Source: Streptomyces sp. NBC_01233
GTDB lineage: Bacteria > Actinomycetota > Actinomycetes > Streptomycetales > Streptomycetaceae
Assembly (NCBI RefSeq): GCF_035989305.1
Contig: NZ_CP108514.1
Span: 5,994,501-6,058,500, forward strand
Direction of reading: 5' to 3'
Length of the DNA stretch: 64,000 nt
Positions 33,101 to 40,933 of this stretch are shown here, piece after piece. Under the pieces are notes generated by a model. The model ran no database searches. It was not told where the DNA came from and worked only from the letters and a program-made list of their open reading frames with translations. The position numbers and the translations under genes are program-made. How positions within the stretch are numbered: the first letter of the stretch is position 1; each line of letters opens with the position of its first letter.

Positions 33101-33843
33101 TCCTCGGCCGGGAGGTCAAGGCCGACACCGCCTCGACCGCCGCCCAGGGCTTCGGCAACGTCGTCCACGTCCTCGCCGACGAGGTCGCCTCCGGACGCAC
33201 CCCCGCCGACCTGGCCGTCCTCATGGAACGCCTCGACTCGGTGTGGGACGCCCTCGCCTTCGACGCGCCCTGGAAGTCCCGGCAGGAGAAGGACAACGCC
33301 CGCGCCGCCCTCGAACGCTTCCTGCGCTGGCACACCACCGACCGCGGGGGCCGGGCGGCCGTGGCCACGGAGCACGAGTTCGACGTCACGCTCGAAGCCG
33401 GTGAGGTCGCCGTCCGCATCCGGGGTTCCATGGACCGGGTCGAATCGGACCCGCAGGGGCGTGCGTACGTCGTCGACTTCAAGACCGGCAAGTCCGCGCC
33501 CACCAAGGACGAGGTGGCCCGCCACCCCCAGCTCGCGGTCTACCAGCTCGCCGTGCGCGAGGGCGCCGTCGACGAGGTCTTCGACGGGCTGCGCCCCACG
33601 CCCGGCGGCGCCGAGCTCGTCCAGCTCCGCCAGGGCGCGGCCCAGCGCGACGGCGGCGACACGGTCCCCAGGGTCCAGGCCCAGCAGCCGCTCGACGGGG
33701 AGTGGGTCGGCGACCTGCTCGCGACCGCCGCCGGCCGGGTGCTGGACGAGCGGTTCGCGCCCGCCGCGGGCAAGCACTGCGACCACTGCTCCTTCCGCAG
33801 CTCGTGCAGCGCCCGCCCCGAGGGCCGCCAGACGGTCGAGTGA
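30172..33843 (+). CDS. adnA: AdnA-like UvrD-family helicase with iron-sulfur RecB nuclease domain
   Basis: A 1,223-residue first subunit of an AdnAB-type double-strand-break resection machine. Helicase motifs: AGPGTGKTTT (I), LTFSRKAA (Ia), FVDEYQDTD (II), GDPDQSIYAFRGA (III), MTAHRSKGLEW (V) and YVAATRARDR (VI). Residues about 450-600 are a Pro/Ala/Gly low-complexity insert. The C-terminal RecB-type nuclease has VVDFKTGKS and QLAVYQLAV, bracketed by cysteines in NTCSLQ and HCDHCSFRSSC, the AddB/Cas4-type 4Fe-4S pattern. The adnA name rests on gene order and family, not alignment. GTG 30172 has no strong ribosome site. The next gene follows after 70 bp. Confidence 0.85.
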   Translation: MNTSSSESRRTERRHTRTPDAYRLVRTGPERVDPPVLDAAQRAVVDHTGGPLLVLAGPGTGKTTTLVEAVTARVEAGADPARILILTFSRKAAVELRDRAALRLGGARAPQATTFHSFCYGLVRSHQDTDLFADPLRLLSGPEQDVMVRTLLEGQRRIRSIRWPDDLRAALTTRGFADEVRAVLARARELGLGPQALSSFADRIGRPDWKAAAAFLSEYLDVLDLQGTLDYAELLHRAVLLAEGTPALSSSYDAIFVDEYQDTDASQLRLLRALTGRGGTLVAFGDPDQSIYAFRGADINNILDFESAFPGAQVKALTVGRRSGAALLTATRLLATRMPVPRLPATAVRAHRGLQATREGGRVEVFTYPTAGAELDNIADILRRAHLEDGVPWQDMAVLVRAGGRTLPAMRRALISAGVPAETDGTDTPLRHEPAIAPLLTALRLTATATLTTDPAAEPAVAAEADAIAPAGAIAPAYATAGASAVVDAAAQAAPSLDATVPSPAGAGGAGDTGETGTGAAADGEEPRPGAPGGAAEAGDLARTFGMGAAETEEAVDTAGADTGAAVADEAGPGPSPDTAGPTGPAGGAASGSETAGPVGGVTVEAAVTLLTSPLGGMDAADLRRLGRALREEERAAGVKVPAPSDVLLARALAEPERLTAHDPAYARGAQRLGLLLRKARELLQGGGTAEEALWILWDGTPWPQRLERSARRGAAAGRNADRDLDAVCALFDTAARAEERTGGRGALNFLEQLEAEDIAADTLTARATGSEAVRLMTAHRSKGLEWSLVVVAGVQEGLWPDLRRRGSLLEADRIGRDGLAEPLTPGALLAEERRLFYVAATRARDRLVVTAVKAPADDGDQPSRFLTELGVTPKDVTGRPRRPLAVPALVAELRATTVDPDASPALRDAAARRLARLAALTDDEDRPLVPAAHPQRWWGLYEPTRSSVPLRDRDRPVALSGSALEQLANTCSLQWFLGREVKADTASTAAQGFGNVVHVLADEVASGRTPADLAVLMERLDSVWDALAFDAPWKSRQEKDNARAALERFLRWHTTDRGGRAAVATEHEFDVTLEAGEVAVRIRGSMDRVESDPQGRAYVVDFKTGKSAPTKDEVARHPQLAVYQLAVREGAVDEVFDGLRPTPGGAELVQLRQGAAQRDGGDTVPRVQAQQPLDGEWVGDLLATAAGRVLDERFAPAAGKHCDHCSFRSSCSARPEGRQTVE

Positions 33844-33901
33844 GCGGGAGGGGCGGGACGGTCGAGCGGGCGGGACGGTCGGGGCTGTCGGTGGGGGCGG
33901 C

Positions 33902-33907
33902 TAGCCT
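33902..33907 (+). promoter_or_regulatory. internal -10 box before AdnB-like gene
   Basis: TAGCCT ends six bases before the GTG at 33914 and there is no Shine-Dalgarno sequence. A leaderless internal transcript is possible, giving the second subunit its own promoter. No clear -35. Confidence 0.4.
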
Positions 33908-33913
33908 TTTTAC

Positions 33914-36900
33914 GTGTCCGCGCGCGCGTCCGTCCTCACCGATCCCGAGCAGCTCAAAGAGCTCCTCGGGATCCCCTTCACGCCCGAACAGATGGCCTGC
34001 GTCACCGCCCCGCCCGCCCCGCAGGTCGTCGTCGCCGGTGCCGGTTCCGGCAAGACCACCGTCATGGCCGCCCGCGTGGTCTGGCTGGTGGGCACCGGCG
34101 CGGTCGCACCCGAGCAGGTCCTCGGCCTGACCTTCACCAACAAGGCCGCCGGCGAACTGTCCGAGCGCGTGCGCAAGGCCCTCGCGAGCGCCGGGATCAC
34201 CGACCCGGACCCTTCCCCGGCCGAAACCGGGGCCGAGGGGGCCGGCGGGGAGCCGCGCATCTCGACGTACCACGCCTTCGCCGGCCAGCTCCTGAAGGAC
34301 CACGGCCTGCGCATCGGCCTGGAGCCCAGCTCCCGCCTCCTCGCCGACGCCACCCGCTTCCAGCTCGCCGCGAAGGTGCTGCGCGAGGCCCCCGGCCCGT
34401 ACCCCTCGCTCACCAAGTCCGTCCCCGACCTGGTCGGCGACCTCCTCGCGCTCGACGGCGAGCTCTCCGAGCACCTGGTCGAGCCGGACCGGCTGCGCCT
34501 CCACGACACCGCGCTCCTGGACGTGCTCGCCGGCACCAAGCTCACCAACGAGGACCTGCGCAAGGTCCCCGAAGCCGTGCGCGGCCGCCTCGAACTGCTC
34601 GAGCTCGTCGTCCGCTACCGCGCCGCCAAACGCGCCCGCGACCTCTTCGACTTCAGCGACCAGATAGCCCTCTCCGCGCAGCTCGCCACCACCCGCCCCG
34701 AGGTCGGCGCACTGCTGCGCGAGGAATTCAAGGTCGTGCTCCTCGACGAGTACCAGGACACCTCGGTCGCCCAGCGCCTCCTGCTCTCCGGGCTCTTCGG
34801 CGCGGGCTCCGGCCACGCCGTGACCGCCGTCGGCGACCCCTGCCAGGCCATCTACGGCTGGCGCGGTGCCTCCGTGGCCAACCTCGACGACTTCCCCGAG
34901 CACTTCCCGAACGCCGACGGGAGCCCCGCCACCCGGCTCTCCCTCAGCGAGAACCGGCGCAGCGGCGGCCGGCTCCTGGACCTGGCCAACGGGCTCGCCG
35001 CCCCGCTGCGCGCCATGCACGAGGGCGTGGAGGCACTGCGCCCCGCGCCGGGGGCCGAGCGCGCGGGCCAGGTCCGCTGCGCCCTGCTGGAGACCCACGC
35101 CCAGGAGCTCGACTGGCTCGCCGACTCCGTCGCCCACCTGGTCCGCACGGGTACGGAACCGCGCGAGATCGCGGTCCTGTGCCGCTCGGCCGGGGACTTC
35201 GCGCGGATCCAGGCCGTACTGGTGGGCCGGGACGTGCCGGTGGAGGTCGTCGGCCTCTCCGGGCTGCTGCACCTCCCCGAGGTCGCGGACCTCGTCGCCG
35301 TCTGCGAGGTCCTCCAGGACCCGGGCGCCAACGCCTCCCTGGTCCGGCTCCTCATCGGCCCGCGCTGGCGGATCGGCGCGCGCGACCTGGCCCTGCTGGG
35401 CCGCCGGGCGCGGCTCATGGTGGGCCGTTCGCCGGCCGGGGCGGACCCGGACGAACGGCTGGCGGCTGCCGTGGAGGGCGTGGACCCGGCGGAGATCGTG
35501 TCCCTGGCCGACGCGCTGGAGACCTTCCTCGACGGCGCCGGACAGGCCCCGGACGACCTCCCCTTCTCGGCGGAGGCCCGGGTCCGCTTCGCCCACCTCG
35601 CCCAGGAACTGCGCGACCTGCGCCGCTCCCTGGCCGATCCGCTCATGGACGTCCTGCACCGCGTGCTGTCCGCGACCGGCCTGGAGGTGGAGCTGTCCGC
35701 CTCCCCGCACGCGCTGGCGGCCCGCCGCCGCGAGACGCTGTCGAACTTCATGGACGTCGCGGCCGGTTTTGCCGCGCTCGACGGCGAGGCCTCGCTGCTG
35801 GCCTTCCTGGCGTTCCTGCGCACGGCCGCCCAGTACGAGAAGGGCCTGGACCACGCCCTGCCGGGCGGGGAGAACACGGTCAAGGTCCTGACGGCCCACA
35901 AGTCGAAGGGCCTGGAGTGGGACGTGGTCGTCGTCCCGGACCTGTGCGCGGGGTCCTTCCCGAAGGAGAGGGCGCCGGAGGCCTGGACCTCGTACGCGAA
36001 GGTGCTCCCGTACGCGCTGCGCGGCGATGCCCCCACCCTGCCGGCGGACCCGGACTGGACCTCGGCCGGCCTGAAGGCGTTCAAGACGGCCCTGAAGGAC
36101 CACAAGGCGACGGAAGAGCTCCGCCTGGGCTACGTGACCTTCACCCGCCCCCGCTCCCTCCTCCTGGCCTCGGGCCACTGGTGGGGCCCGACCCAGAAGA
36201 AGCGCCGCGGCCCGTCCGCCTTCCTGTCGGCCCTGTACGAGCACTGCGCGGCGGGCTTCGGCGAGATCGAGGCCTGGGCGGACGAGCCCGAACCGGCCGC
36301 CGAGAACCCGTCCCTCGCCGACGACTCCACCCCGGACCACTCCTGGCCCCTCCCGCTCGACCCGCAGTCCCTCACCCTGCGCCGGGCGGCGGCCGCCCTG
36401 GTGGAGTCCTACCTGGCGACCCCGCCCCCGCCGGAGGACGAGTCCTACCTCTGGCCCCCGGACTGCGAAGACCCCTCCTACGACGAAGAGCCCTGGCCGG
36501 ACGACGACGCCTGGGCCGACACCCCGTGGGACGAGGCGGCGGCCGTCCACGCCCCGACGGCCCCGCCGACCGGGGGCGCAGCCGCGCCCGCGCCCGACCG
36601 TCCGCAGCCCGGCGCGGCCCGCCCGGCGGCGGAGCCGCCCGCCGACGCCCGCGCCCCGCAGGGCGACGCCGCACCCGCGCCCGGGGCCGCAGGCCCGACC
36701 CCCGGCGGGGTCCGGGGCGATGCCCGGAATGCGGCGGAGCCGCATCCCGACTCCTGGCCGGAGGCCGCCGTCCGGGACCCTGCCCGCGTGCCCGCGCCCG
36801 GGGCCGCAGGCCCGACCCCCGGCGGGGGTCGGGGCAAAGCCACGGTTTCGGGACGGGGTGGGGCGGGCGAGGATTCCGGTCCGGCCGACCCCGCCGCGCC

Positions 36901-37999
36901 GCTCGACGACGACCTCTGGCCGGAGGCGGCCCGATGGTCCCCCGCCCCGGCCCGGCCCGCCGCCGGGACCCGGCCGGACGACGGCCTCTGGCCCGAGGCC
37001 GACGCCCGGCCCGCGCCCCGCGGCGGCGCAGCCGTGCCCGCGGCCGCGGGCCCCACCGCGAACCCGGCCCGGCCCACCGGCCCGGTCGACGCCGAGCCGT
37101 GGCCGGAGGCGGCCGACCGGGGGACCGCCGAGGGTCCGGGCGGAGCCCGACGCATCGGCACCGGCGCCCCGGAGGGCGATGACCCCTGGGCCGGCGAGGC
37201 CTGGGCCGCGCAGGCCCGGCCCGGAGCCCGCCCTGGCGGCGGCGCAGCCGGACCGGGACCGTCTCCCGAGGAAGCGCGCGCCATCGCCTCCTGGGACCGG
37301 GACCTCGACGCCCTGGAGGGCGAGCTCCGCCGCGCCCGCGCCGCGGTCCGCGACGTCGAGCTGCCCGCCGCCCTCTCCGCGAGCCAGCTGCTCCGGCTCG
37401 CCGCCGACGAGCAGGGCTTCGTACGCGACCTCGCCCGCCCCATGCCCAAGCCCCCACAGCCCGCCGCCCGCCAGGGCACCCGGTTCCACGCCTGGGTCGA
37501 GTCCCGCTTCGACGAGCTCCCGCTCCCCTTCCTCGACGTCCTCGACCCCGTCACCGACCTCCCCGGCGCCGGCTCCGACCAGGAGATCGCGGACGAGGCC
37601 GACCTCGACTCCCTCAAGGCCGCCTTCGAGCGCAGCCCGTACGCCGACCGGCCGCCCCACCGCATGGAGGCCCCGGTCCAGCTCACCCTCGCCGGCCGCG
37701 TCATCCGCGGCCGGATCGACGCCGTCTACAAGACCACCACCGCCGAGGACGGCGACTCGTACGAGATCGTCGACTGGAAGACCGGCCGCACCACCGAGGC
37801 CGACCCCCTCCAACTCGCCGTCTACCGCCTGGCCTGGGCCGAGGCCACGAACACCCCGCTCAGCCGGGTCACCGCCGCCTTCCTCCACGTCCGCAGCGGC
37901 CGCGTGATCCGGCCCCGCAACCTCCCCGACCGAGCCCGCCTTGAGCGGATCCTCCAAGGCAAAACGGACACCGGCGGTGCCCATCAGGCGGACGGCTAG
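33914..37999 (+). CDS. adnB: AdnB-like UvrD-family helicase-nuclease
   Basis: A 1,361-residue second subunit. Helicase motifs are complete: AGAGSGKTTV (I), LTFTNKAAGE (Ia), LLDEYQDTS (II), GDPCQAIYGWRGA (III), LTAHKSKGLEWD (V) and YVTFTRPRS (VI). Residues about 850-1110 are a long Pro/Ala-rich linker, enlarged by an internal direct repeat. The C-terminal PD-(D/E)xK nuclease shows HAWVESRFDELP, VIRGRIDAVY and EIVDWKTGRT with QLAVYRLAWAEA, and lacks the cysteine cluster seen in its partner. In mycobacteria AdnB is the lead motor. The name rests on family and order. The stop overlaps the next gene's promoter. Confidence 0.88.
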   Translation: MSARASVLTDPEQLKELLGIPFTPEQMACVTAPPAPQVVVAGAGSGKTTVMAARVVWLVGTGAVAPEQVLGLTFTNKAAGELSERVRKALASAGITDPDPSPAETGAEGAGGEPRISTYHAFAGQLLKDHGLRIGLEPSSRLLADATRFQLAAKVLREAPGPYPSLTKSVPDLVGDLLALDGELSEHLVEPDRLRLHDTALLDVLAGTKLTNEDLRKVPEAVRGRLELLELVVRYRAAKRARDLFDFSDQIALSAQLATTRPEVGALLREEFKVVLLDEYQDTSVAQRLLLSGLFGAGSGHAVTAVGDPCQAIYGWRGASVANLDDFPEHFPNADGSPATRLSLSENRRSGGRLLDLANGLAAPLRAMHEGVEALRPAPGAERAGQVRCALLETHAQELDWLADSVAHLVRTGTEPREIAVLCRSAGDFARIQAVLVGRDVPVEVVGLSGLLHLPEVADLVAVCEVLQDPGANASLVRLLIGPRWRIGARDLALLGRRARLMVGRSPAGADPDERLAAAVEGVDPAEIVSLADALETFLDGAGQAPDDLPFSAEARVRFAHLAQELRDLRRSLADPLMDVLHRVLSATGLEVELSASPHALAARRRETLSNFMDVAAGFAALDGEASLLAFLAFLRTAAQYEKGLDHALPGGENTVKVLTAHKSKGLEWDVVVVPDLCAGSFPKERAPEAWTSYAKVLPYALRGDAPTLPADPDWTSAGLKAFKTALKDHKATEELRLGYVTFTRPRSLLLASGHWWGPTQKKRRGPSAFLSALYEHCAAGFGEIEAWADEPEPAAENPSLADDSTPDHSWPLPLDPQSLTLRRAAAALVESYLATPPPPEDESYLWPPDCEDPSYDEEPWPDDDAWADTPWDEAAAVHAPTAPPTGGAAAPAPDRPQPGAARPAAEPPADARAPQGDAAPAPGAAGPTPGGVRGDARNAAEPHPDSWPEAAVRDPARVPAPGAAGPTPGGGRGKATVSGRGGAGEDSGPADPAAPLDDDLWPEAARWSPAPARPAAGTRPDDGLWPEADARPAPRGGAAVPAAAGPTANPARPTGPVDAEPWPEAADRGTAEGPGGARRIGTGAPEGDDPWAGEAWAAQARPGARPGGGAAGPGPSPEEARAIASWDRDLDALEGELRRARAAVRDVELPAALSASQLLRLAADEQGFVRDLARPMPKPPQPAARQGTRFHAWVESRFDELPLPFLDVLDPVTDLPGAGSDQEIADEADLDSLKAAFERSPYADRPPHRMEAPVQLTLAGRVIRGRIDAVYKTTTAEDGDSYEIVDWKTGRTTEADPLQLAVYRLAWAEATNTPLSRVTAAFLHVRSGRVIRPRNLPDRARLERILQGKTDTGGAHQADG
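36674..36827. repeat. direct repeat in AdnB linker
   Basis: A 37-base sequence (36674-36710) recurs at 36791-36827, an offset of 117 bp or 39 codons. It encodes APAPGAAGPTPGG and lies in the disordered linker between helicase and nuclease. Confidence 0.85.
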
Positions 38000-38002
38000 G
38001 CT
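37997..38002 (+). promoter_or_regulatory. -10 box for leaderless dipeptidase gene
   Basis: TAGGCT overlaps the adnB stop codon and ends seven bases before the ATG at 38010. No ribosome site is present. Confidence 0.45.
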
Positions 38003-38009
38003 CGTGGGC

Positions 38010-39416
38010 ATGAGCGACACCCCGCCGGACAACGTCGTCCGCACGTACATCGACACCCACCGCGGTGCCTTCCTCGACGATCTCGCCGAGTGGCTCCGCA
38101 TCCCCTCCGTCTCGGCCCAGCCCGAGCACGCGGGCGACGTACGCCGCAGCGCCGAATGGCTCGCGGCGAAGCTCAAGGAGACCGGTTTCCCGGTGGCCGA
38201 GGTCTGGGAGACCGCCGGCGCCCCCGCCGTCTTCGCGCACTGGCCGAGCGAGGACCCGCAGGCTCCCACCGTCCTGGTGTACGGGCACCACGACGTGCAG
38301 CCCGCCGCCCTCGCCGACGGCTGGCACACGGACCCCTTCGAGCCGGTGGTCCGCGACGGCCGCATGTACGGGCGCGGCGCCGCCGACGACAAGGGGCAGG
38401 TGTTCTTCCACACCCTCGGGGTGCGCGCGCACCTGGCGGCCACCGGCGCCGCCGCCCCCGCCGTGAACCTCAAGCTGATCGTCGAGGGCGAGGAGGAGTC
38501 CGGCTCCATCCACTTCCGCGAGCTCGTCGAGGCCCGCGCCGGTGAACTCGCCGCCGACGTCGTGATCGTCTCCGACACCGGCATGTGGTCGGAGACCACC
38601 CCCACCGTCTGCACCGGCATGCGCGGCGTCGCCGACTGCGAGATCGACTTCCACGGCCCGGACCAGGACATCCACTCCGGTGCCTTCGGCGGGGCCGTGC
38701 CCAATCCGGCCGCCGTCGCCGCCCGCCTGGTCGCCGCCCTGCACGACGACGACGGACGCGTGACGATCCCCGGCTTCTACGACGGCATCGCCGAGCTCAC
38801 CGAGGCGGAACGCGCGCTCATCGCCGAGCTGCCCTTCGACGAGTCCGAGTGGCTCCGTACGGCCAGGTCCCACGCGGCCTCCGGCGAGGCCGGCTACTCC
38901 ACCCTGGAGCGCGTCTGGGCCCGTCCGACGGCCGAGGTCAACGGCATCGGCGGCGGCTACCAGGGCCCCGGCGGCAAGACGATCGTGCCCGCCTCCGCCC
39001 ACCTGAAGCTGTCGTTCCGCCTGGTGTCCGGCCAGGACCCGTACGAGGTCGAGGCCGCCGTCAGGGACTGGGTCGCGGCCCGGATCCCGGACGGAATCCG
39101 GCACTCCATCACCTTCGGCGCCCCGACCCGGCCGTGCCTGACCCCGCTGGACCACCCGGCCCTGCAGTCCGTCGTACGGGCCATGGGCCGCGCCTTCGGC
39201 CAGAAGATCCGCTTCACCCGCGAGGGCGGCTCCGGACCCGCGGCGGACCTCCAGGACGTCCTGGACGCGCCCGTACTCTTCCTCGGCATTTCGGTACCGT
39301 CCGACGGCTGGCACTCGCCGAACGAGAAGGTCGAGCTGGACCTCCTCCTCAAGGGCGTCGAGACGACCGCCTACCTCTGGGGAGACCTGGCCGCCACCCA
39401 CCGAGCAACCGCCTGA
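38010..39416 (+). CDS. M20 family dipeptidase
   Basis: A 468-residue zinc dipeptidase of the M20/ArgE/DapE/CNDP-like family. The metal and catalytic motifs are present: YGHHDVQPA (first zinc His and catalytic Asp), GRGAADDKGQ (bridging Asp), EGEEESGS (catalytic Glu pair), VSDTGMWS (zinc Asp) and the C-terminal His in SDGWHSPNEKVEL. The dimerisation domain is about residues 205-330. The ATG at 38010 is preferred because the -10 box lies between it and the longer start at 37941. A cytoplasmic role in peptide turnover is likely. Confidence 0.92.
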   Translation: MSDTPPDNVVRTYIDTHRGAFLDDLAEWLRIPSVSAQPEHAGDVRRSAEWLAAKLKETGFPVAEVWETAGAPAVFAHWPSEDPQAPTVLVYGHHDVQPAALADGWHTDPFEPVVRDGRMYGRGAADDKGQVFFHTLGVRAHLAATGAAAPAVNLKLIVEGEEESGSIHFRELVEARAGELAADVVIVSDTGMWSETTPTVCTGMRGVADCEIDFHGPDQDIHSGAFGGAVPNPAAVAARLVAALHDDDGRVTIPGFYDGIAELTEAERALIAELPFDESEWLRTARSHAASGEAGYSTLERVWARPTAEVNGIGGGYQGPGGKTIVPASAHLKLSFRLVSGQDPYEVEAAVRDWVAARIPDGIRHSITFGAPTRPCLTPLDHPALQSVVRAMGRAFGQKIRFTREGGSGPAADLQDVLDAPVLFLGISVPSDGWHSPNEKVELDLLLKGVETTAYLWGDLAATHRATA

Positions 39417-39471
39417 CACCCGACGCACGCACGCCTGCCTTGTCCCACCACCGGGGGAGTTGGAAGTACCT

Positions 39472-40416
39472 GTGAGCACCCATACCGAGCGCCCTCTCGC
39501 CGAGCGCCCTCTCTCGCTCGCCGCGCCCAGCGGAATCGACCGTGCCGCGCACCACCGCCTCGACGAGGCGTGGCTCGCCGCCGCCTGGAGCCACCCGACG
39601 ACCCGCGTCTTCGTCGTCTCCGGTGGCCAGGTCCTGATCGACGACACCCCCGACGGGGGCACGAGCATCGTGATGACCCCGGCCTTCGAGGCCCCGGTCA
39701 CCGAGACCCACCGCTACTTCCTGGGCACGGACGAGGACGGCGTACGGTACTTCGCGCTGCAGAAGGACGCGCTGCCGGGCCGCATGGACCAGTCGGCCCG
39801 CCCGGCTGGCCTGCGCGAGGCCGGACTGCTGCTCTCCCCGCGCGACGCCGGGCTGATGGTGCACGCGGTGGCACTGGAGAACTGGCAGCGGATGCACCGC
39901 TTCTGCTCCCGCTGCGGCGAGCGCACGGTGGTCGCCGCCGCCGGGCACATCCGCCGATGCCCGGGCTGCGGCGCCGAGCACTACCCGCGTACCGACCCGG
40001 CCGTGATCATGCTGGTCACGGACGAGCAGGACCGCGCGCTGCTCGGCCGCCAGGTGCACTGGCCGGAAGGCCGCTTCTCGACCCTGGCCGGGTTCGTGGA
40101 GCCGGGCGAGTCGATCGAGCAGTCCGTCGTCCGCGAGGTGTGGGAGGAGGCGGGTGTCAGGGTCGGCGAGGTCGAGTACGTGGCCAGCCAGCCGTGGCCC
40201 TTCCCGTACAGCCTGATGCTGGGCTTCACGGCCCGCGCCACCACCTCCGAGATCACGGTGGACGGCGAGGAGATCCAGGAGGCCCGCTGGTTCTCGCGCG
40301 AGGAGCTGCGCGCCGCGTTCGAGACGGGCGAGGTGCTGCCCCCGTCGGGCATCTCCATCGCCGCCCGGCTGGTCGAGCTCTGGTACGGCGAGCCGCTGCC
40401 GAAGATGGCGGCGTAA
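39472..40416 (+). CDS. nudC: NAD(+) diphosphatase / NAD-capped RNA decapping NUDIX enzyme
   Basis: A 314-residue NudC that splits NADH or NAD to NMN(H) and AMP and removes NAD caps from RNA. The zinc ribbon is CSRCGERT...CPGCG (about residues 143-165). The NUDIX box is complete from GFVEPGESIEQSV to REVWEEAGV, and the NADH-specificity motif SQPWPFPYS follows as expected. GTG 39472 has GGAAG five bases upstream. It faces mycoredoxin across a shared terminator. Confidence 0.94.
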   Translation: MSTHTERPLAERPLSLAAPSGIDRAAHHRLDEAWLAAAWSHPTTRVFVVSGGQVLIDDTPDGGTSIVMTPAFEAPVTETHRYFLGTDEDGVRYFALQKDALPGRMDQSARPAGLREAGLLLSPRDAGLMVHAVALENWQRMHRFCSRCGERTVVAAAGHIRRCPGCGAEHYPRTDPAVIMLVTDEQDRALLGRQVHWPEGRFSTLAGFVEPGESIEQSVVREVWEEAGVRVGEVEYVASQPWPFPYSLMLGFTARATTSEITVDGEEIQEARWFSREELRAAFETGEVLPPSGISIAARLVELWYGEPLPKMAA

Positions 40417-40433
40417 CGTTCGTCACAGCAGAA

Positions 40434-40455
40434 GGCCCCCGCCTCGGCGGGGGCC
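40434..40455. terminator. terminator between nudC and mycoredoxin
   Basis: GGCCCCCGCC (40434-40443) pairs with GGCGGGGGCC (40446-40455) with a very short loop, giving in practice about nine base pairs with a tetraloop. Confidence 0.65.
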
Positions 40456-40502
40456 ATTCCGGTGCTCGCGGGTACCTGCGGGTGCTCGCGGGTGAGGCTG
40501 CC

Positions 40503-40763
40503 TCAGACGGCGAGGGCCTGCTTGACCTGGGCCAGGCTCGGGTTCGTCATGACGGACTCGTTGCCGGCGACGGACTTCACGAGCACGGTGGGAACCGTCT
40601 GGTTGCCGCCGTTGGCCTTCTCCACGAACGCGGCGGACTCCGGGTCGAGCTCGATGTTGATCTCGTTGTACGCGATGCCTTCCCGGTCCAGCTGGGTCTT
40701 CAGCCGACGGCAGTAGCCGCACCAGGTCGTGCTGTACATCGTGACGGTGCCCGTGTCCTGCAT
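40503..40763 (-). CDS. mrx1: mycoredoxin
   Basis: An 86-residue glutaredoxin-fold protein that reduces mycothiol mixed disulfides in actinomycetes. The active-site motif is WCGYC (residues 14-18), and TVPTVLV is the cis-Pro motif. The start ATG at 40763 has AAGGAGAG upstream; the open frame continues upstream but without a site. It is monocistronic. Confidence 0.93.
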   Translation of the reverse strand: MQDTGTVTMYSTTWCGYCRRLKTQLDREGIAYNEINIELDPESAAFVEKANGGNQTVPTVLVKSVAGNESVMTNPSLAQVKQALAV

Positions 40764-40933
40764 GCTGCGCTCTCCTTCGTGAAGGCTCGGTGGTCCGAGT
40801 ACTCGAACGTACGGGACCCCGCCGCCATTCCCGTACGGGCCTCTCCGCACGGCCGGTGTGACTGATACGACGGATACCCGCCGCCTGTGGACGGATTTCC
40901 CGCCCGACCCACGAGACCTGGCAGCATGGCGGG

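Noticed and set aside
33479..38704. Minus-strand open frame of 1,741 codons opposite adnB
   Set aside because: It is a shadow of the helicase-nuclease gene, with no start context and no recognisable domain.
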